Assembly: GCF_003259845.1 (NCBI RefSeq)
Contig: NZ_QLMJ01000002.1
Coordinates: 682,001 to 746,000, forward strand
Origin: Actinoplanes lutulentus
GTDB lineage: Bacteria > Actinomycetota > Actinomycetes > Mycobacteriales > Micromonosporaceae
DNA: 64,000 bases
Reading direction: 5' to 3'
Below, piece after piece: positions 52,190 to 61,536 of this stretch. The notes beneath the pieces were generated by a model. That model was not told the DNA's origin and did not search any database. It saw nothing but the letters and a program-made list of their open reading frames with translations. The first letter of the stretch is position 1; each line of letters starts with the position of its first letter. The translations under genes and the position numbers were made by a program.

Positions 52190-52336
52190 GGCCCGAGCGT
52201 AGGCCGGTCTTGGCCGCGCGAGACGCAGCCTTACGTTGCGCTCGGCGACCTGTGAGGCCCTAACACCTCGTTGTTACGTTCCTGCGAAACACCCACCCCG
52301 AGTGCTCGGGATCACAAGCTAGAGGGCTGGCTGCCG

Positions 52337-52909
52337 ATGAGACTTCCCCTGATCAATCCGGATGACATGACCCTGCGGCAGCGAGAGGTCGCCGAGCGCA
52401 TCGCCGGTCGGCGGGGTGCTGTCCGCGGACCGTTCCGGGTCTGGCTGAACAGCCCGGAACTGTGCGACAAGGTCGAGTCGCTCGGAGCGTTCCTGCGTTT
52501 CGACTCCAGCCTCCCGTTGCGGCTGCGGGAGTTGTCGCTGCTGATCGCGGCCCGGCATTTCGACGCGCAGTACTCCTGGAACGCGCACTGGGAGAAGGCG
52601 GTCTCCGAAGGGATCCCGGTCGACGCGGTGCGGGCGATCGCCGCACAGGCGACACCCGTTTTCGACAACGAGGAAGACGCTGCTTTCTACGGATTCTGCA
52701 CCGAGTTGCTGGAGAACCACTTCGTGTCCGCCGAGACCTACGAACGAGCGCTGGCGTTCTTCGGGCCGGAGGGGCTCGTCGACGCCGTCGGCTCGCTCGG
52801 GAACTTCAGCATGCTGGCGATGTGCCTGAACGCGTTCGAAGTGGACCTCCAGGCCGACCGTGAGCCGCCGTTCCCGGACATCCGCGGATACGCCCGGATC
52901 GCGCAGTGA
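52337..52909 (+). CDS. Carboxymuconolactone decarboxylase/AhpD-like family protein
   Basis: The 190-residue helical protein shows CMD-family features: a central helix with LRLRELSLLIAARHFDAQYSWNAHWEKAVSEG and following EDAAFYGFCTELLENHFVS. The AhpD CxxC pair is absent (DAQYSWNAH in its place), as in many CMD proteins of catabolic clusters that decarboxylate or remain uncharacterised. The ATG at 52337 follows GAGGG. The stop overlaps the ABC ATPase start (GTGA), so it leads the transporter operon. Confidence 0.82.
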   Translation: MRLPLINPDDMTLRQREVAERIAGRRGAVRGPFRVWLNSPELCDKVESLGAFLRFDSSLPLRLRELSLLIAARHFDAQYSWNAHWEKAVSEGIPVDAVRAIAAQATPVFDNEEDAAFYGFCTELLENHFVSAETYERALAFFGPEGLVDAVGSLGNFSMLAMCLNAFEVDLQADREPPFPDIRGYARIAQ

Positions 52910-54414
52910 CCACGGCAGTGACCACGGCTATGACCACGGTGATCCGGGTCGACCGCATCACCAAGAGTTTCGGCGGCGCCGCGGCTCTCACGGATGTGTC
53001 GGTCGACTTCTTCCCCGGTGAGGTGCACGCCCTCATGGGCATGAACGGCGCCGGCAAGTCGACGCTCGTACAGATCCTGTCCGGGGCCTTGAACCCGGAC
53101 TCGGGAACCCTGGAGGTGGGCGGGCTCGTCCAGAACCAGCTCAACCCCCGGCAGGCTCGCAAGGTCGGCATCTCCACCGTCCCGCAGCGCCGCGAGCTGG
53201 TGATGAGCCTGACCGTCGCCGAGAACATCATGCTGGGCCAGCTGCCGACCAGCGGCGCGATGGTGCGCTGGCATTCGGTACGCGAAACCGCACAGGAAGC
53301 CCTGCGCGCCCTCGGCATCACCATCGACGCGGACGCGATCGCCGGCGACCTGACCGTGGCCGAGCAGACCATGGTCGAGGTGGCCCGTGAGGTACGCCGA
53401 GGCGGCAAGGTGCTGATCCTCGACGAGCCGACCGCATGCCTCGGCCCGGAGGCGGCGCAGCAGATCCGCGACCTGGTGCTCCGGCTCCGGGACAGCGGCG
53501 TGGCGATTCTCTTCATCTCGCACCACATCTCCGAGGTCCTGCACCTCGCCGACCGGATCACCGTGCTGCGCGACGGCCGGGTGACGTGGGCCGGCCTGGC
53601 GACGGAGACCGACGAGAAAGGCCTGGTCCGCGACATGGTCGGCCGGGACGTGGTGTCGCGGCGCCCGGTCCGGCCGGCGCGGTCCAACGAGGTCGGTCTC
53701 TCGGTGCGCGGGCTCTGCGACGGCCGGTTCCTGGACTGCTTCGACATCGACGTCCGGCGGGGCGAGATCGTCGCGGTGCTGGGTCCGGCGGGTGACGCGC
53801 AGTCCCGGTTGTTCGACCTGCTCTCCGGGCGTCGGCGCTTCGACGGCGGGCAGGTCTCGGTTGCCGGAAAGAAACTGAAAAACGGCAAGATAACCGACTC
53901 GCTCGCCAGTGGACTCCGCTGTGTCACCGGCGACCGCCGCCGGCTCGGGCTGATCCCCGGCCTGACCATCGACGAGAACGTGATGCTCGCCCAGGACCGG
54001 CTCGACAAACGCCGCATCCACCGGTGGAGCCTGCTGACCCGCCGGGCGAAACCACTGCGCGAGCGGTACCGGGTGGTCTCGCTCGCCGAGAACCCCCCGG
54101 TCGAACAGCTCTCCGGCGGCAACCAGCAGAAGGTCCTGCTGGCCAAGTGGCTCGGCACCGCGCCGTCCGCGGTGCTGTTGGAGGACCCGACAAACGGCGT
54201 CGACGTCTCCGCGATGGCGGAGATCCACTCTCTCGTCGACCGGCTGGCCGGCGAGGGCGTCGCGGTCCTGCTGGCCTCGTCGTCCGCCGAGGAGGTCATG
54301 CGCCTGGCCGACCGCGTCGTGGTGGTACGCGACGGCCGGCGGATCGCCGAGTACCAGGTGGACCGGATCACCCGGGACGAACTGATCGCCACCACGCTAG
54401 GAGGAGCACTGTGA
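52906..54414 (+). CDS. Sugar-type (CUT2/RbsA-like) ABC transporter ATPase, two domains
   Basis: The 502-residue protein has two ABC domains. Domain 1: Walker A GMNGAGKST, signature position LTVAEQTMVEVAREV, Walker B VLILDEPTACL, H-loop FISHH. Domain 2: degenerate Walker A GPAGDAQSR (common in this family), signature LSGGNQQKVLLAKWL, and Walker B VLLEDPTNGVD, where the usual Asp-Glu order is reversed. CUT2 systems import monosaccharides, autoinducer-2 or other small polar molecules. It is followed by permease and binding protein genes. Its position in a ring-catabolism cluster suggests that it brings in the pathway substrate. Confidence 0.92.
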   Translation: MTTAVTTAMTTVIRVDRITKSFGGAAALTDVSVDFFPGEVHALMGMNGAGKSTLVQILSGALNPDSGTLEVGGLVQNQLNPRQARKVGISTVPQRRELVMSLTVAENIMLGQLPTSGAMVRWHSVRETAQEALRALGITIDADAIAGDLTVAEQTMVEVAREVRRGGKVLILDEPTACLGPEAAQQIRDLVLRLRDSGVAILFISHHISEVLHLADRITVLRDGRVTWAGLATETDEKGLVRDMVGRDVVSRRPVRPARSNEVGLSVRGLCDGRFLDCFDIDVRRGEIVAVLGPAGDAQSRLFDLLSGRRRFDGGQVSVAGKKLKNGKITDSLASGLRCVTGDRRRLGLIPGLTIDENVMLAQDRLDKRRIHRWSLLTRRAKPLRERYRVVSLAENPPVEQLSGGNQQKVLLAKWLGTAPSAVLLEDPTNGVDVSAMAEIHSLVDRLAGEGVAVLLASSSAEEVMRLADRVVVVRDGRRIAEYQVDRITRDELIATTLGGAL

Positions 54415-55373
54415 GCGCCGTCGCGACCCTGACCCGGCCCGTCCGGGTCGGAAAGATCCCGCACGCGGGCCTGCTGCTCGTCCTGGTCGGGATCATCGTC
54501 TTCGCCAGCGTGCGGACCGACTCGTTCCTCAACACGAACAACCTGCTCAACGTGGCCCGCCAGGTCAGCGTCGTCGCGGTCATCGCGGCCGGCCTGACCC
54601 TGCTGATGGTCGCCGGCGGCATGGACTTCTCGATGGGTGGCAACGTCGCGGTCACCACGGCGGTCGCGGCGCAGATGCTCTCGCACGGTTATGCGACCTG
54701 GTTGACGCTGGTCACCGCGATCGGCCTGTCGATCGCTGTGGGCCTGGTCAACGGCGCGGTCGTGACATTTACCAACGTGGCGCCGTTCGTCGCGACCCTG
54801 GCCACCGCGACCCTGCTCGACGGCGTGGCACTGCTGGTCATCAACGGCATGAGCATCTCGATCGACGAGCACCTGTCCGGGCTCGGCAGCGGCACCACGT
54901 TCGGCCTGCCGAACCTGGTCTTCGTGGCGGCCGCGGTGCTGGCCGTGGTGGCCTTCGTGATGCGGTACACCTCGTTCGGCCGGGACGCGTTCGCGATCGG
55001 TGGCAACGAGGACGTGGCCCGGCTCAGCGGCATCACCGTGTCCCGCGACAAGCTGGTCCTCTACGGTCTCGCCGGCGCACTCTCCGGGCTGGCCGGCATC
55101 ATGCTGCTCTCCCGGCTCGCGGCCAGCAGCCCCGGCACCGGTGGCCTTCAGCTGCAGCTCACCGCGGTCGCCGCGGTCGTCATCGGCGGCACCTCACTGG
55201 CCGGTGGCAAGGGAACGATCGGCGGCACCATCCTCGGCGTCCTGCTGCTCGGTGTGGTCGCCAACGTGCTCAACCTGCTCCAGATCTCCTCCTATTACCA
55301 GCAGATCTCGGTCGGCGCGGTGCTCCTGATCGCGGCGATCGCGAACCTCCTCCAGTCGTCAAGGAAGCGATAA
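54411..55373 (+). CDS. CUT2-family ABC permease (RbsC-like)
   Basis: The 320-residue protein has about 8-10 helices and typical BPD_transp_2 sequences: SVVAVIAAGLTLLMVAGGMDFSMGG near the start, GNEDVARLSGI in the cytoplasmic coupling loop, and VVIGGTSLAGGKGTIGGTILG near the end. The GTG at 54411 overlaps the ATPase stop and has GGAGGAG upstream. It forms the membrane channel with the flanking ATPase and binding-protein gene products. Confidence 0.95.
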   Translation: MSAVATLTRPVRVGKIPHAGLLLVLVGIIVFASVRTDSFLNTNNLLNVARQVSVVAVIAAGLTLLMVAGGMDFSMGGNVAVTTAVAAQMLSHGYATWLTLVTAIGLSIAVGLVNGAVVTFTNVAPFVATLATATLLDGVALLVINGMSISIDEHLSGLGSGTTFGLPNLVFVAAAVLAVVAFVMRYTSFGRDAFAIGGNEDVARLSGITVSRDKLVLYGLAGALSGLAGIMLLSRLAASSPGTGGLQLQLTAVAAVVIGGTSLAGGKGTIGGTILGVLLLGVVANVLNLLQISSYYQQISVGAVLLIAAIANLLQSSRKR

Positions 55374-55376
55374 GAT

Positions 55377-56303
55377 ATGAAATTTCGGGCATTGATCGCG
55401 GTGGCACTCTGTGCGGCGTCGCTGAGCGCCTGCGGTGAAGAGGCCAGTGGCAGTGACAGCGTCACCCTCGGCTTCGTCAACGGCGCCAACACCGAGTTCC
55501 ACACCTGCCTGCAGCGGGCCGTCGAGGCCGAGGCGAAGACCGAGGGCGCGGAGCTGATCACCGCGAACTCCAAACAGGACCCCGGCACCGAGCTCAACAA
55601 CATCGAGGACATGATCTCGCGCAACGTCGACGCGCTGATCGTGCAGACGGTGAACGTCGACGCGCTGAAGAACGACATCACCAAGGCGAAGAGCGCCGGC
55701 ATCCCGATCTTCCTGACCTCGGTGATCACCAGCGACACCTCGGACATCCTCGGCGCCGTCGTGGTCGACCTGAAGCAGGTCGGCGCCCTCGACGCCGGTT
55801 ACGTCGCGAAGGACGCCGGCGACGCGCAGGTCGAGGCCGGGATCATCGCCGGCGCGCCCGGTGCCGCCAGTGATCTGCTGGTCGGTGGCTTCTCCGACGC
55901 GCTGCCGCCGAATGTCAGCGTGGTCGCGAACCAGCCCGGCATGTTCAACCGGGCCAAGGCCCAGGACGTCGCCGAGAACATGATCCAGGCCCACCCCAGC
56001 CTTCAGTACGCCTTCGTCGCGAACGAGGAGATGGCGTTCGGCGCTCTGCAGGCGTTCCAGGCGGCCGGTAAGAACGTCAAGATCGTCACCACGAACGGCA
56101 CCGACGAGGGCCTGGCCGCGGTGAAGGACGGCCGGTTCGCGGCGACCGTGGCGAACTCCGCGACGGTCACCGGTCAGCTCGCCGTGAAGAACGCGATCAC
56201 GCTGCTCAACAAGGGAACCGCGGAACGGATCGCGAACACCCCGATCAAGCTGATCACCAAGGACAACCTGGCCGACGCGCCGCAGTACTGCCTAGAGGGC
56301 TGA
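55377..56303 (+). CDS. CUT2-type substrate-binding lipoprotein
   Basis: The 308-residue protein has a lipobox (SLSAC, Cys19) and a periplasmic-binding type 1 fold: VTLGFVNGANTEFHTCLQRAVEAEAK, EDMISRNVDALIVQTVN, AGIPIFLTSV, EAGIIAG, ANEEMAFGALQAFQAAG and TTNGTDEGLAAVKDGRFAATVANS. These match RbsB-like sugar receptors, but the ligand-contact residues (usually aromatic, Asp and Arg) are changed enough that a sugar ligand is not assured. It begins 3 bp after the permease stop and completes the transporter. Confidence 0.92.
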   Translation: MKFRALIAVALCAASLSACGEEASGSDSVTLGFVNGANTEFHTCLQRAVEAEAKTEGAELITANSKQDPGTELNNIEDMISRNVDALIVQTVNVDALKNDITKAKSAGIPIFLTSVITSDTSDILGAVVVDLKQVGALDAGYVAKDAGDAQVEAGIIAGAPGAASDLLVGGFSDALPPNVSVVANQPGMFNRAKAQDVAENMIQAHPSLQYAFVANEEMAFGALQAFQAAGKNVKIVTTNGTDEGLAAVKDGRFAATVANSATVTGQLAVKNAITLLNKGTAERIANTPIKLITKDNLADAPQYCLEG

Positions 56304-56308
56304 CATTC

Positions 56309-57229
56309 ATGGATCGCATTCTCGTCATGCGCAGCTTCGTCACGGTTGCCAAGATCGGCAGCTTCAGCGGCGCCGCGAAACAGCTGGGCACGTCGGGTTC
56401 GCTGATCTCCCGGCACGTCGCCGACCTGGAAAAACAGCTGGGTGTGCACCTCGTCAACCGCACCGCGCGATCGGTCAGCCTGACCGAACCGGGCCAGCGG
56501 TACAGCGAGTTCGCCCAGCGGATCCTCGACGAGATCGACGAGGAGGACTCGCGGATCGCGGAGCTGCACGACCGCCCCGAGGGTCCCCTCTCGATCATCT
56601 GTCCGAAATGGATCGGCGGCCTCGACCTCGGCGACGCGATCGCCGAGTTCTCGGTCGCCCATCCGAAAATCGCGGTGCGGTTCGAGCTCGGTGGCATGTC
56701 GGACCGCACCTACGACTTCCTCGACTCCGGCTTCGACGTCGCATTCCACACCCGTGACCTGCGGGACTCCAGCGTGCGGCTGAAACGGATCGCGTCGCTG
56801 CCGTTCGTCCTCTGCGCCGCCGATTCGTACATCGAGAAGCACGGGCTGCTCACCGATCCGAACGCGCTGAGCGACCACGACTGCCTCGTGCACGTGAACG
56901 ACCCGGTGTGGCGGATCGGGCACGGGCACTCCAGCACGCTGCACAAGATCCGGAACATCGGGTTCCAGTCGAACTCGTACATCGCGCTGCACAAGGCTGC
57001 CGTGCACGGGCGGGGGATCGCGCTGTTGCCCACGCGATCGGCGTACGACGATCTGGTCGACGGGAAACTGCGGGTGCTCCTGCCCGAGTTGCCGGTGCCG
57101 AGCCGCTCGCTCTACGCCATTTACGGGCCGGCGCCGCAGGCCCCACGCAAGGTCGAGGTGTTCCTCGGTTACCTCACCAAATGGTTCGCCGAGAATCCGC
57201 TGCCGGTATTCGAACGCAGCCTGCAATAA
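56309..57229 (+). CDS. LysR-family transcriptional regulator
   Basis: The 306-residue regulator has a standard N-terminal winged helix (MRSFVTVAKIGSFSGAAKQLGTSGSLISRHVADLEKQLG; landmark SFSGAAKQL) and a LysR substrate-binding domain from about residue 90. It lies 5 bp downstream of the binding-protein gene and 91 bp before the dioxygenase gene, all on the plus strand. LysR proteins normally activate catabolic operons on binding a pathway intermediate, so it probably controls the genes from 57.3 to 63.0 kb. Confidence 0.93.
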   Translation: MDRILVMRSFVTVAKIGSFSGAAKQLGTSGSLISRHVADLEKQLGVHLVNRTARSVSLTEPGQRYSEFAQRILDEIDEEDSRIAELHDRPEGPLSIICPKWIGGLDLGDAIAEFSVAHPKIAVRFELGGMSDRTYDFLDSGFDVAFHTRDLRDSSVRLKRIASLPFVLCAADSYIEKHGLLTDPNALSDHDCLVHVNDPVWRIGHGHSSTLHKIRNIGFQSNSYIALHKAAVHGRGIALLPTRSAYDDLVDGKLRVLLPELPVPSRSLYAIYGPAPQAPRKVEVFLGYLTKWFAENPLPVFERSLQ

Positions 57230-57283
57230 AGGCTTGCGAAATCACGGGGGCTCGACTCCCGCATCCACTTCTAGGCTTCGTCC

Positions 57284-57309
57284 GACACCCCAGAAAGACA
57301 CCCCAGAAA
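57284..57309. repeat. Tandem duplicate of 13 bp before the dioxygenase gene
   Basis: GACACCCCAGAAA occurs twice in direct succession (57284-57296, 57297-57309), ending 11 bp before the dioxygenase GTG. It may be part of the leader or a regulator site; it may also have no function. Confidence 0.85.
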
Positions 57310-57320
57310 GGTAGGCGGCG

Positions 57321-58223
57321 GTGGGAATCCAGCGCATCGAGTCGGTGATTTACACCGTCGATGACCTCGACACGAACGTTCGCTTCTTCACGGATTTCGG
57401 GCTGACGCCGGTCTCCCGCGACGCGACGAGCGCGGTCTTCGAGACACGAATCAAACAGACCCTTCATCTGTACGCGGAACCGAAGCCCGGCCTGCCGCCC
57501 CCGGTGGAGCAGGGCCCGACTCTCCGCGAAATCGTCTGGGGCGTCGACACTCCGGCCGAGCTTTCCCGGCTGGCAAAGAAGGCGGGCGCGGATCGGGAGA
57601 CCCCGGACGGCGTGGTGCACACCATCGACCACACCGGTTTCGGGGTGGGCCTCACGGTTGTGCGTTCGTCAGAACTGGAGCACGAACCACCTCGACGGGC
57701 CAACAAGTCCGGCTACGTGAACCGGGTCAACCAGGCGCTCGGCCCGGTCGGCCAGGTACGCCCGATCCGGATGTGCCACGTCGCGCTGAACATTCCGAAA
57801 GTGGGGCGCGAGGAGGCGGTGGCGTTCTACACCGACCGCCTCGAGTTCATCCCGACCGACGTGGTCAAGCCGATGGGCGTCTTCATGCGGGTCGAGGGCG
57901 ACGCCGACCAGCACAACTTCCTGCTCTGTCACCGGCCGGACAAGGCCGGCGTCAACCACGTGTCCTATGAGGTCAACGGCTTCGATGACGTCATCGAGGG
58001 CGGCAACCACATGATCGAGCGGGGCTGGCAGGAGGCCCGCAAGCTCGGCCGGCACACGGTCGGTTCCAACGTCTTCCGGTTCGTGCACGCGCCGTGCGGC
58101 GGGCGGGTCGAGCTCGCCGCCGACATGGACCGGATCGACGCGTCCTACGGCACCCGGGTGCACGAGACGACGCCGCCGCATCACATCTGGACCCTGCGTA
58201 CCAACCGGGAGAGCAGCTCATGA
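57321..58223 (+). CDS. Two-domain VOC protein, extradiol (type I) ring-cleavage dioxygenase-like
   Basis: The 300-residue length and two VOC domains match type I extradiol dioxygenases such as catechol 2,3- and 2,3-dihydroxybiphenyl dioxygenases. The Fe(II) 2-His-1-carboxylate ligands in the C-terminal domain are visible: His153 (MCHVALNI), His213 (VNHVSYEV) and Glu264 (RVELAADMD). The N-terminal domain is a structural copy without these ligands. It would open a catechol-type ring next to the hydroxyl pair. The GTG at 57321 has AAAGG and AGGCGG upstream, and the stop overlaps the aldehyde dehydrogenase ATG. Confidence 0.87.
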   Translation: MGIQRIESVIYTVDDLDTNVRFFTDFGLTPVSRDATSAVFETRIKQTLHLYAEPKPGLPPPVEQGPTLREIVWGVDTPAELSRLAKKAGADRETPDGVVHTIDHTGFGVGLTVVRSSELEHEPPRRANKSGYVNRVNQALGPVGQVRPIRMCHVALNIPKVGREEAVAFYTDRLEFIPTDVVKPMGVFMRVEGDADQHNFLLCHRPDKAGVNHVSYEVNGFDDVIEGGNHMIERGWQEARKLGRHTVGSNVFRFVHAPCGGRVELAADMDRIDASYGTRVHETTPPHHIWTLRTNRESSS

Positions 58224-59635
58224 GTCTCTACATCGACGGGTCCTTCCTCTCCGACCGGCCGACAGTGCCGGTGCTCAACCCGGCGACCGAGGAGGTGATC
58301 GGTCAGGTTCCGCTGGCGACGCCGGAGGATCTCGACCAGGCGATCGCGGCCGCCGTCCGCGCCTTCGCGACGTGGCGCGACACCCCGATCGCCGAGCGCA
58401 CCCGGATCCTGCTCAAGGCCGCCGACCTGCTTGTCTCCCGTGCCGACCACGTCGCCCGGGTGATGACCATCGAGCAGGGCAAGCCTCTCGCCGAGGCCCG
58501 CAGCGAGGTGCTGCGGGTCGCCGGGGCGCTGCGCTGGGATGCCGAGGACGCCCGCCGGGCCTATGGCCGGATCATCCCGTCGGCCGGGGACACCGTGCTG
58601 AGCGTGCGGCACGAACCGATCGGCCCGGTCGCCGCCTTCACCCCGTGGAATTTCCCGGCCGGATCCCCGATGCGCAAGATCGCCGGAGCGCTGAGCGCCG
58701 GCTGTTCGATCGTCATCAAGGCGTCCGAGGAGACGCCGGGTACGGCCGTCGAGCTCGTCCGCTGCTTCGCCGAGGCCGGGCTGCCCGCCGGCGCGCTCAA
58801 CCTGGTCTTCGGTGATCCGGCCGAGGTGTCGCGGCACCTCATCGCGTCGCCGGACATCCGGCTGGTCGCGTTCACCGGCTCGATCCCGGTCGGCAAGCTG
58901 CTCGCGGCGCAGGCCGGCGCCGCGATGAAGCCGTCGCTCATGGAACTCGGCGGCCACGCCCCGGTGATCGTCTGCGAGGACGCCGACCCGGTGCTGGCAG
59001 CGCGTAAGGCCGTTGCCGCGAAGTTCGCGAACGCCGGCCAGGTGTGCACGTCACCGAGCCGATTCTTGGTACATGAAAGCCTATATGAGCGATTTGTCGA
59101 GGAATTTCGCGCCCAGACCAGCAGGGTCGTCGTCGGCGACGGCCTGACCGAGGGCGTCACGATGGGCCCGCTCGCCAACGAGCGCCGGCTCAAGGCCATG
59201 GAAGAGTTCGTCACCGACGCGGTCAGCAAGGGAGCGACGATCGTCGCTGGTGGCGAGCGCCTCGATCGGCCCGGTTACTTCTTCGCTCCCACCGTACTGA
59301 CCGGCGTGCCGGGCGACGCACGGGTCATGCGGGAGGAACCGTTCGGGCCGATCGCGCCGATCAACTCCTTCACCGATCTGGACGACGCGCTGCGCATCGC
59401 GAACGAGCTGCCCTACGGCCTCGCGGCGTACGGCTTCACCCGGTCGTCGAAGACCGCCGAGAAACTGATCAGCGGGCTCGAAGCCGGCATCCTGTCGATC
59501 AACCACTGTGGTGGGTCGGTGCACGAGGCGCCGTCCGGCGGGGTCAAGTCCAGCGGGTACGGCAAGGAGGGCGGGCCCGAGGGCCTGGAGGCCTACCTGA
59601 TCACCAAGCGCGTCTCGCACCTGCTGGTGGACTGA
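58220..59635 (+). CDS. NAD(P)-dependent aldehyde dehydrogenase
   Basis: The 471-residue enzyme has AFTPWNFPAGSP, FTGSIPVGKLL, catalytic Glu242 (MELGGHAPV) and nucleophile Cys276 (GQVCTSPSRF), and the closing GGVKSSGYGKEGG, all as in succinate-semialdehyde/vanillin-type dehydrogenases. In a meta-cleavage route it would oxidise a muconic semialdehyde or a short aldehyde product. It is coupled by a 4-bp overlap to the dioxygenase and is followed one base after its stop by the FAH-family gene. Confidence 0.94.
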   Translation: MSLYIDGSFLSDRPTVPVLNPATEEVIGQVPLATPEDLDQAIAAAVRAFATWRDTPIAERTRILLKAADLLVSRADHVARVMTIEQGKPLAEARSEVLRVAGALRWDAEDARRAYGRIIPSAGDTVLSVRHEPIGPVAAFTPWNFPAGSPMRKIAGALSAGCSIVIKASEETPGTAVELVRCFAEAGLPAGALNLVFGDPAEVSRHLIASPDIRLVAFTGSIPVGKLLAAQAGAAMKPSLMELGGHAPVIVCEDADPVLAARKAVAAKFANAGQVCTSPSRFLVHESLYERFVEEFRAQTSRVVVGDGLTEGVTMGPLANERRLKAMEEFVTDAVSKGATIVAGGERLDRPGYFFAPTVLTGVPGDARVMREEPFGPIAPINSFTDLDDALRIANELPYGLAAYGFTRSSKTAEKLISGLEAGILSINHCGGSVHEAPSGGVKSSGYGKEGGPEGLEAYLITKRVSHLLVD

Positions 59636-59636
59636 C

Positions 59637-60401
59637 GTGCGATACAGCCGGATCACCCTGCACGGCCGGCCGGTCTGGGCCGAGGTCGCCGACGGGCTCG
59701 TGCACGTCCTGGACGGCGACCCGATCACCGGAAAGCCGAGACGCACCGCGGAACGCGTACCCCTGAATGGTGTTGATCTGCTGCCGCCGGTGATTCCGCC
59801 GGTGTTCTATGCGGTGGGTTTCAATTACCGCAGTCATCTGGAGCATTTCGGCAAGCAGGCGCCGGAACGGCCGGAGATCGGGTACCGCGCCAACAACGCG
59901 CTCACCGGGCACGGCTCGCCGATCGTCCGCCCGGCCGGTGTCGAAGGCCGATTCGAGGCCGAGGGCGAAGTGGTCGCGGTCATCGGCCGCACGGTCAAAA
60001 AGGCGACCCGGCAGGAAGCGCAGGAGTCCGTTTTCGGATGGACCATCGGCAACGACGTCAGCGCCCGGGAATGGCAGCACGCCGACCGCACTTTCTGGCG
60101 CAGCAAGAACAGCGACACGTTCAAGCCGATGGGCCCGTGGATCGAGACCGATGTCGACCCGCTCGCGCAGACCACGACGGTACGGATCGACGGTGACGTG
60201 AAAGCGAAATTCGCCACCGGCGACATGATTTTCGACCCGTTCGACTACATCGTCGAGGTCACGAAATACATCACGCTGCACCCCGGCGACGTGCTCTGGA
60301 TGGGCGCCGACAGCACCGTCCAGCTGGAGCCCGGCAACACGGTCGACATCGAGATCAGCGGGATCGGCGCGCTGTCCAATCCTGTCCTGGAGGAACAATG
60401 A
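59637..60401 (+). CDS. Fumarylacetoacetate hydrolase (FAH) family enzyme
   Basis: The 254-residue protein has FAH motifs: YAVGFNYRSHLEHFGK, GRFEAEGEVVAVIGR with metal-binding Glu, GWTIGNDVSAREWQ and GDVLWMGAD. FAH-family members in aromatic pathways act as 2-hydroxyhepta-2,4-dienedioate isomerase/decarboxylases, oxaloacetate decarboxylases or acylpyruvases; GMGA is close to the hydratase/isomerase branch. GTG start, directly after the dehydrogenase, and 4-bp overlap with the next gene. It probably processes the ring-cleavage product. Confidence 0.92.
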   Translation: MRYSRITLHGRPVWAEVADGLVHVLDGDPITGKPRRTAERVPLNGVDLLPPVIPPVFYAVGFNYRSHLEHFGKQAPERPEIGYRANNALTGHGSPIVRPAGVEGRFEAEGEVVAVIGRTVKKATRQEAQESVFGWTIGNDVSAREWQHADRTFWRSKNSDTFKPMGPWIETDVDPLAQTTTVRIDGDVKAKFATGDMIFDPFDYIVEVTKYITLHPGDVLWMGADSTVQLEPGNTVDIEISGIGALSNPVLEEQ

Positions 60402-60769
60402 GTAACGCACCGAAGTACATTCACCACGTCAACTTCCCGACCACCGATCCGGAACGCACCAAGGAGTGGTACTCCAAGGTGTTCGGGCTCAAGGCGATCA
60501 CCCCGAAGAGCAACACCAAGGTGGTCCTGATGACCCGGGGCAACTTCGACCTGCATTTCACGCCGGTCGAGGAGATGGACCGGATGGCGCCCTATCACTT
60601 CGCCATCGAGGTGGAGGACTGGGACGCATTCCTCGCGCATCTCCAGGAGCTCGGCATCCGGCACACCCGGCCGATCGAGCGCCCGGAGAACCAGTCCAAG
60701 TTCTGTTACATCCACGACCCGGATCACACGATGATCGAGCTCGTCTTTCACGGAAAGCGGCCCGCCTGA
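60398..60769 (+). CDS. Single-domain VOC (glyoxalase-like) protein
   Basis: The 123-residue protein is one VOC domain: IHHVNFPTTDPERTKEWYSKVFGL, PYHFAIEVEDWDAFL and CYIHDPDHTMIELVFHG, with His, His and Glu in metal-ligand positions. Activity could be an isomerase, a lyase or a dioxygenase; single-domain VOC proteins also act as metal-dependent binding proteins. Translational coupling on both sides (ATGA before, TGATG after) ties it to the catabolic operon. Exact function unknown. Confidence 0.88.
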   Translation: MSNAPKYIHHVNFPTTDPERTKEWYSKVFGLKAITPKSNTKVVLMTRGNFDLHFTPVEEMDRMAPYHFAIEVEDWDAFLAHLQELGIRHTRPIERPENQSKFCYIHDPDHTMIELVFHGKRPA

Positions 60770-61536
60770 TGCCAGTTGTCAGTTCGTTCGACGGTGCGAA
60801 AATCTATTACGAACGGCACGGATCGGGTCCGGCGATCCTTTTCGTGCACGGCTCCGGCGGGCACCACGCCGCCTGGTGGCAGCAGGTAACCGCGCTGCGT
60901 GACCGGTTCACTGTCGTCACCGTCGACCTGCGTGGGTTCGGCAAGTCCGACTCGTCGATGCCCGAATTCGACGGGCAGGACTTCCCCGGTGACCTGATCG
61001 CGGTCCTGGACGCCGAGGACCTGCGCGACGTGCTGCTGGTCGGCCAGTCGATCGGCGCGGTCGCCGCGCTGCGCGCCGCCCTGAAACGCCCGGACCGGGT
61101 ACGCGGTGTCGCCCTCGGCCACTCCCTCGGCGGCCTCGACCACCCGGAGCTGTCCGAACTGGTCGCCGCCGACCGATCAGAAGCGGTCAAGCTGCCCGTT
61201 CTCGATCGGCTCCTGTCGCGGCGCTTCCAGGAGGAGGAACCGGCCAGGACCTTCCTCTTCCAGCAGATGGGCACGTTCAACGTCGCGAAGATGGCCGACC
61301 TGCGCAACCTGTCGGTGAACGGCCCCTCGATCGACGAGATCGTCGCGTCCGGCGTCCAGGTCTGGTTCCTCGCCGGCGAGACCGACGCGGTGCTTAGCGT
61401 CGCCACCGTGCGGCGGGCCCATGAGCTGCTGAAAGGGTCGTTCCTGAAGATCGTTCCAGGTGCACCGCACTCGATGTACTGGGAATCGCCCTCGCTGTAC
61501 AACGCGGCCGTCGCTGAGATCCGGGAGGGGCTCTGA
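60769..61536 (+). CDS. Alpha/beta hydrolase (meta-cleavage product hydrolase-like)
   Basis: The 255-residue hydrolase has Ser94 (VGQSIGA), Asp206 (GETDAVL) and His234 (APHSMYWE) as the catalytic triad, and an oxyanion-hole segment HGSGGHHAAWW. In ring-cleavage operons such enzymes hydrolyse C-C bonds of meta-cleavage products, or act as enol-lactone or ester hydrolases. It starts with the TGATG overlap after the VOC gene and ends in a TGATG overlap with the GlcG-like gene. Confidence 0.9.
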   Translation: MPVVSSFDGAKIYYERHGSGPAILFVHGSGGHHAAWWQQVTALRDRFTVVTVDLRGFGKSDSSMPEFDGQDFPGDLIAVLDAEDLRDVLLVGQSIGAVAALRAALKRPDRVRGVALGHSLGGLDHPELSELVAADRSEAVKLPVLDRLLSRRFQEEEPARTFLFQQMGTFNVAKMADLRNLSVNGPSIDEIVASGVQVWFLAGETDAVLSVATVRRAHELLKGSFLKIVPGAPHSMYWESPSLYNAAVAEIREGL

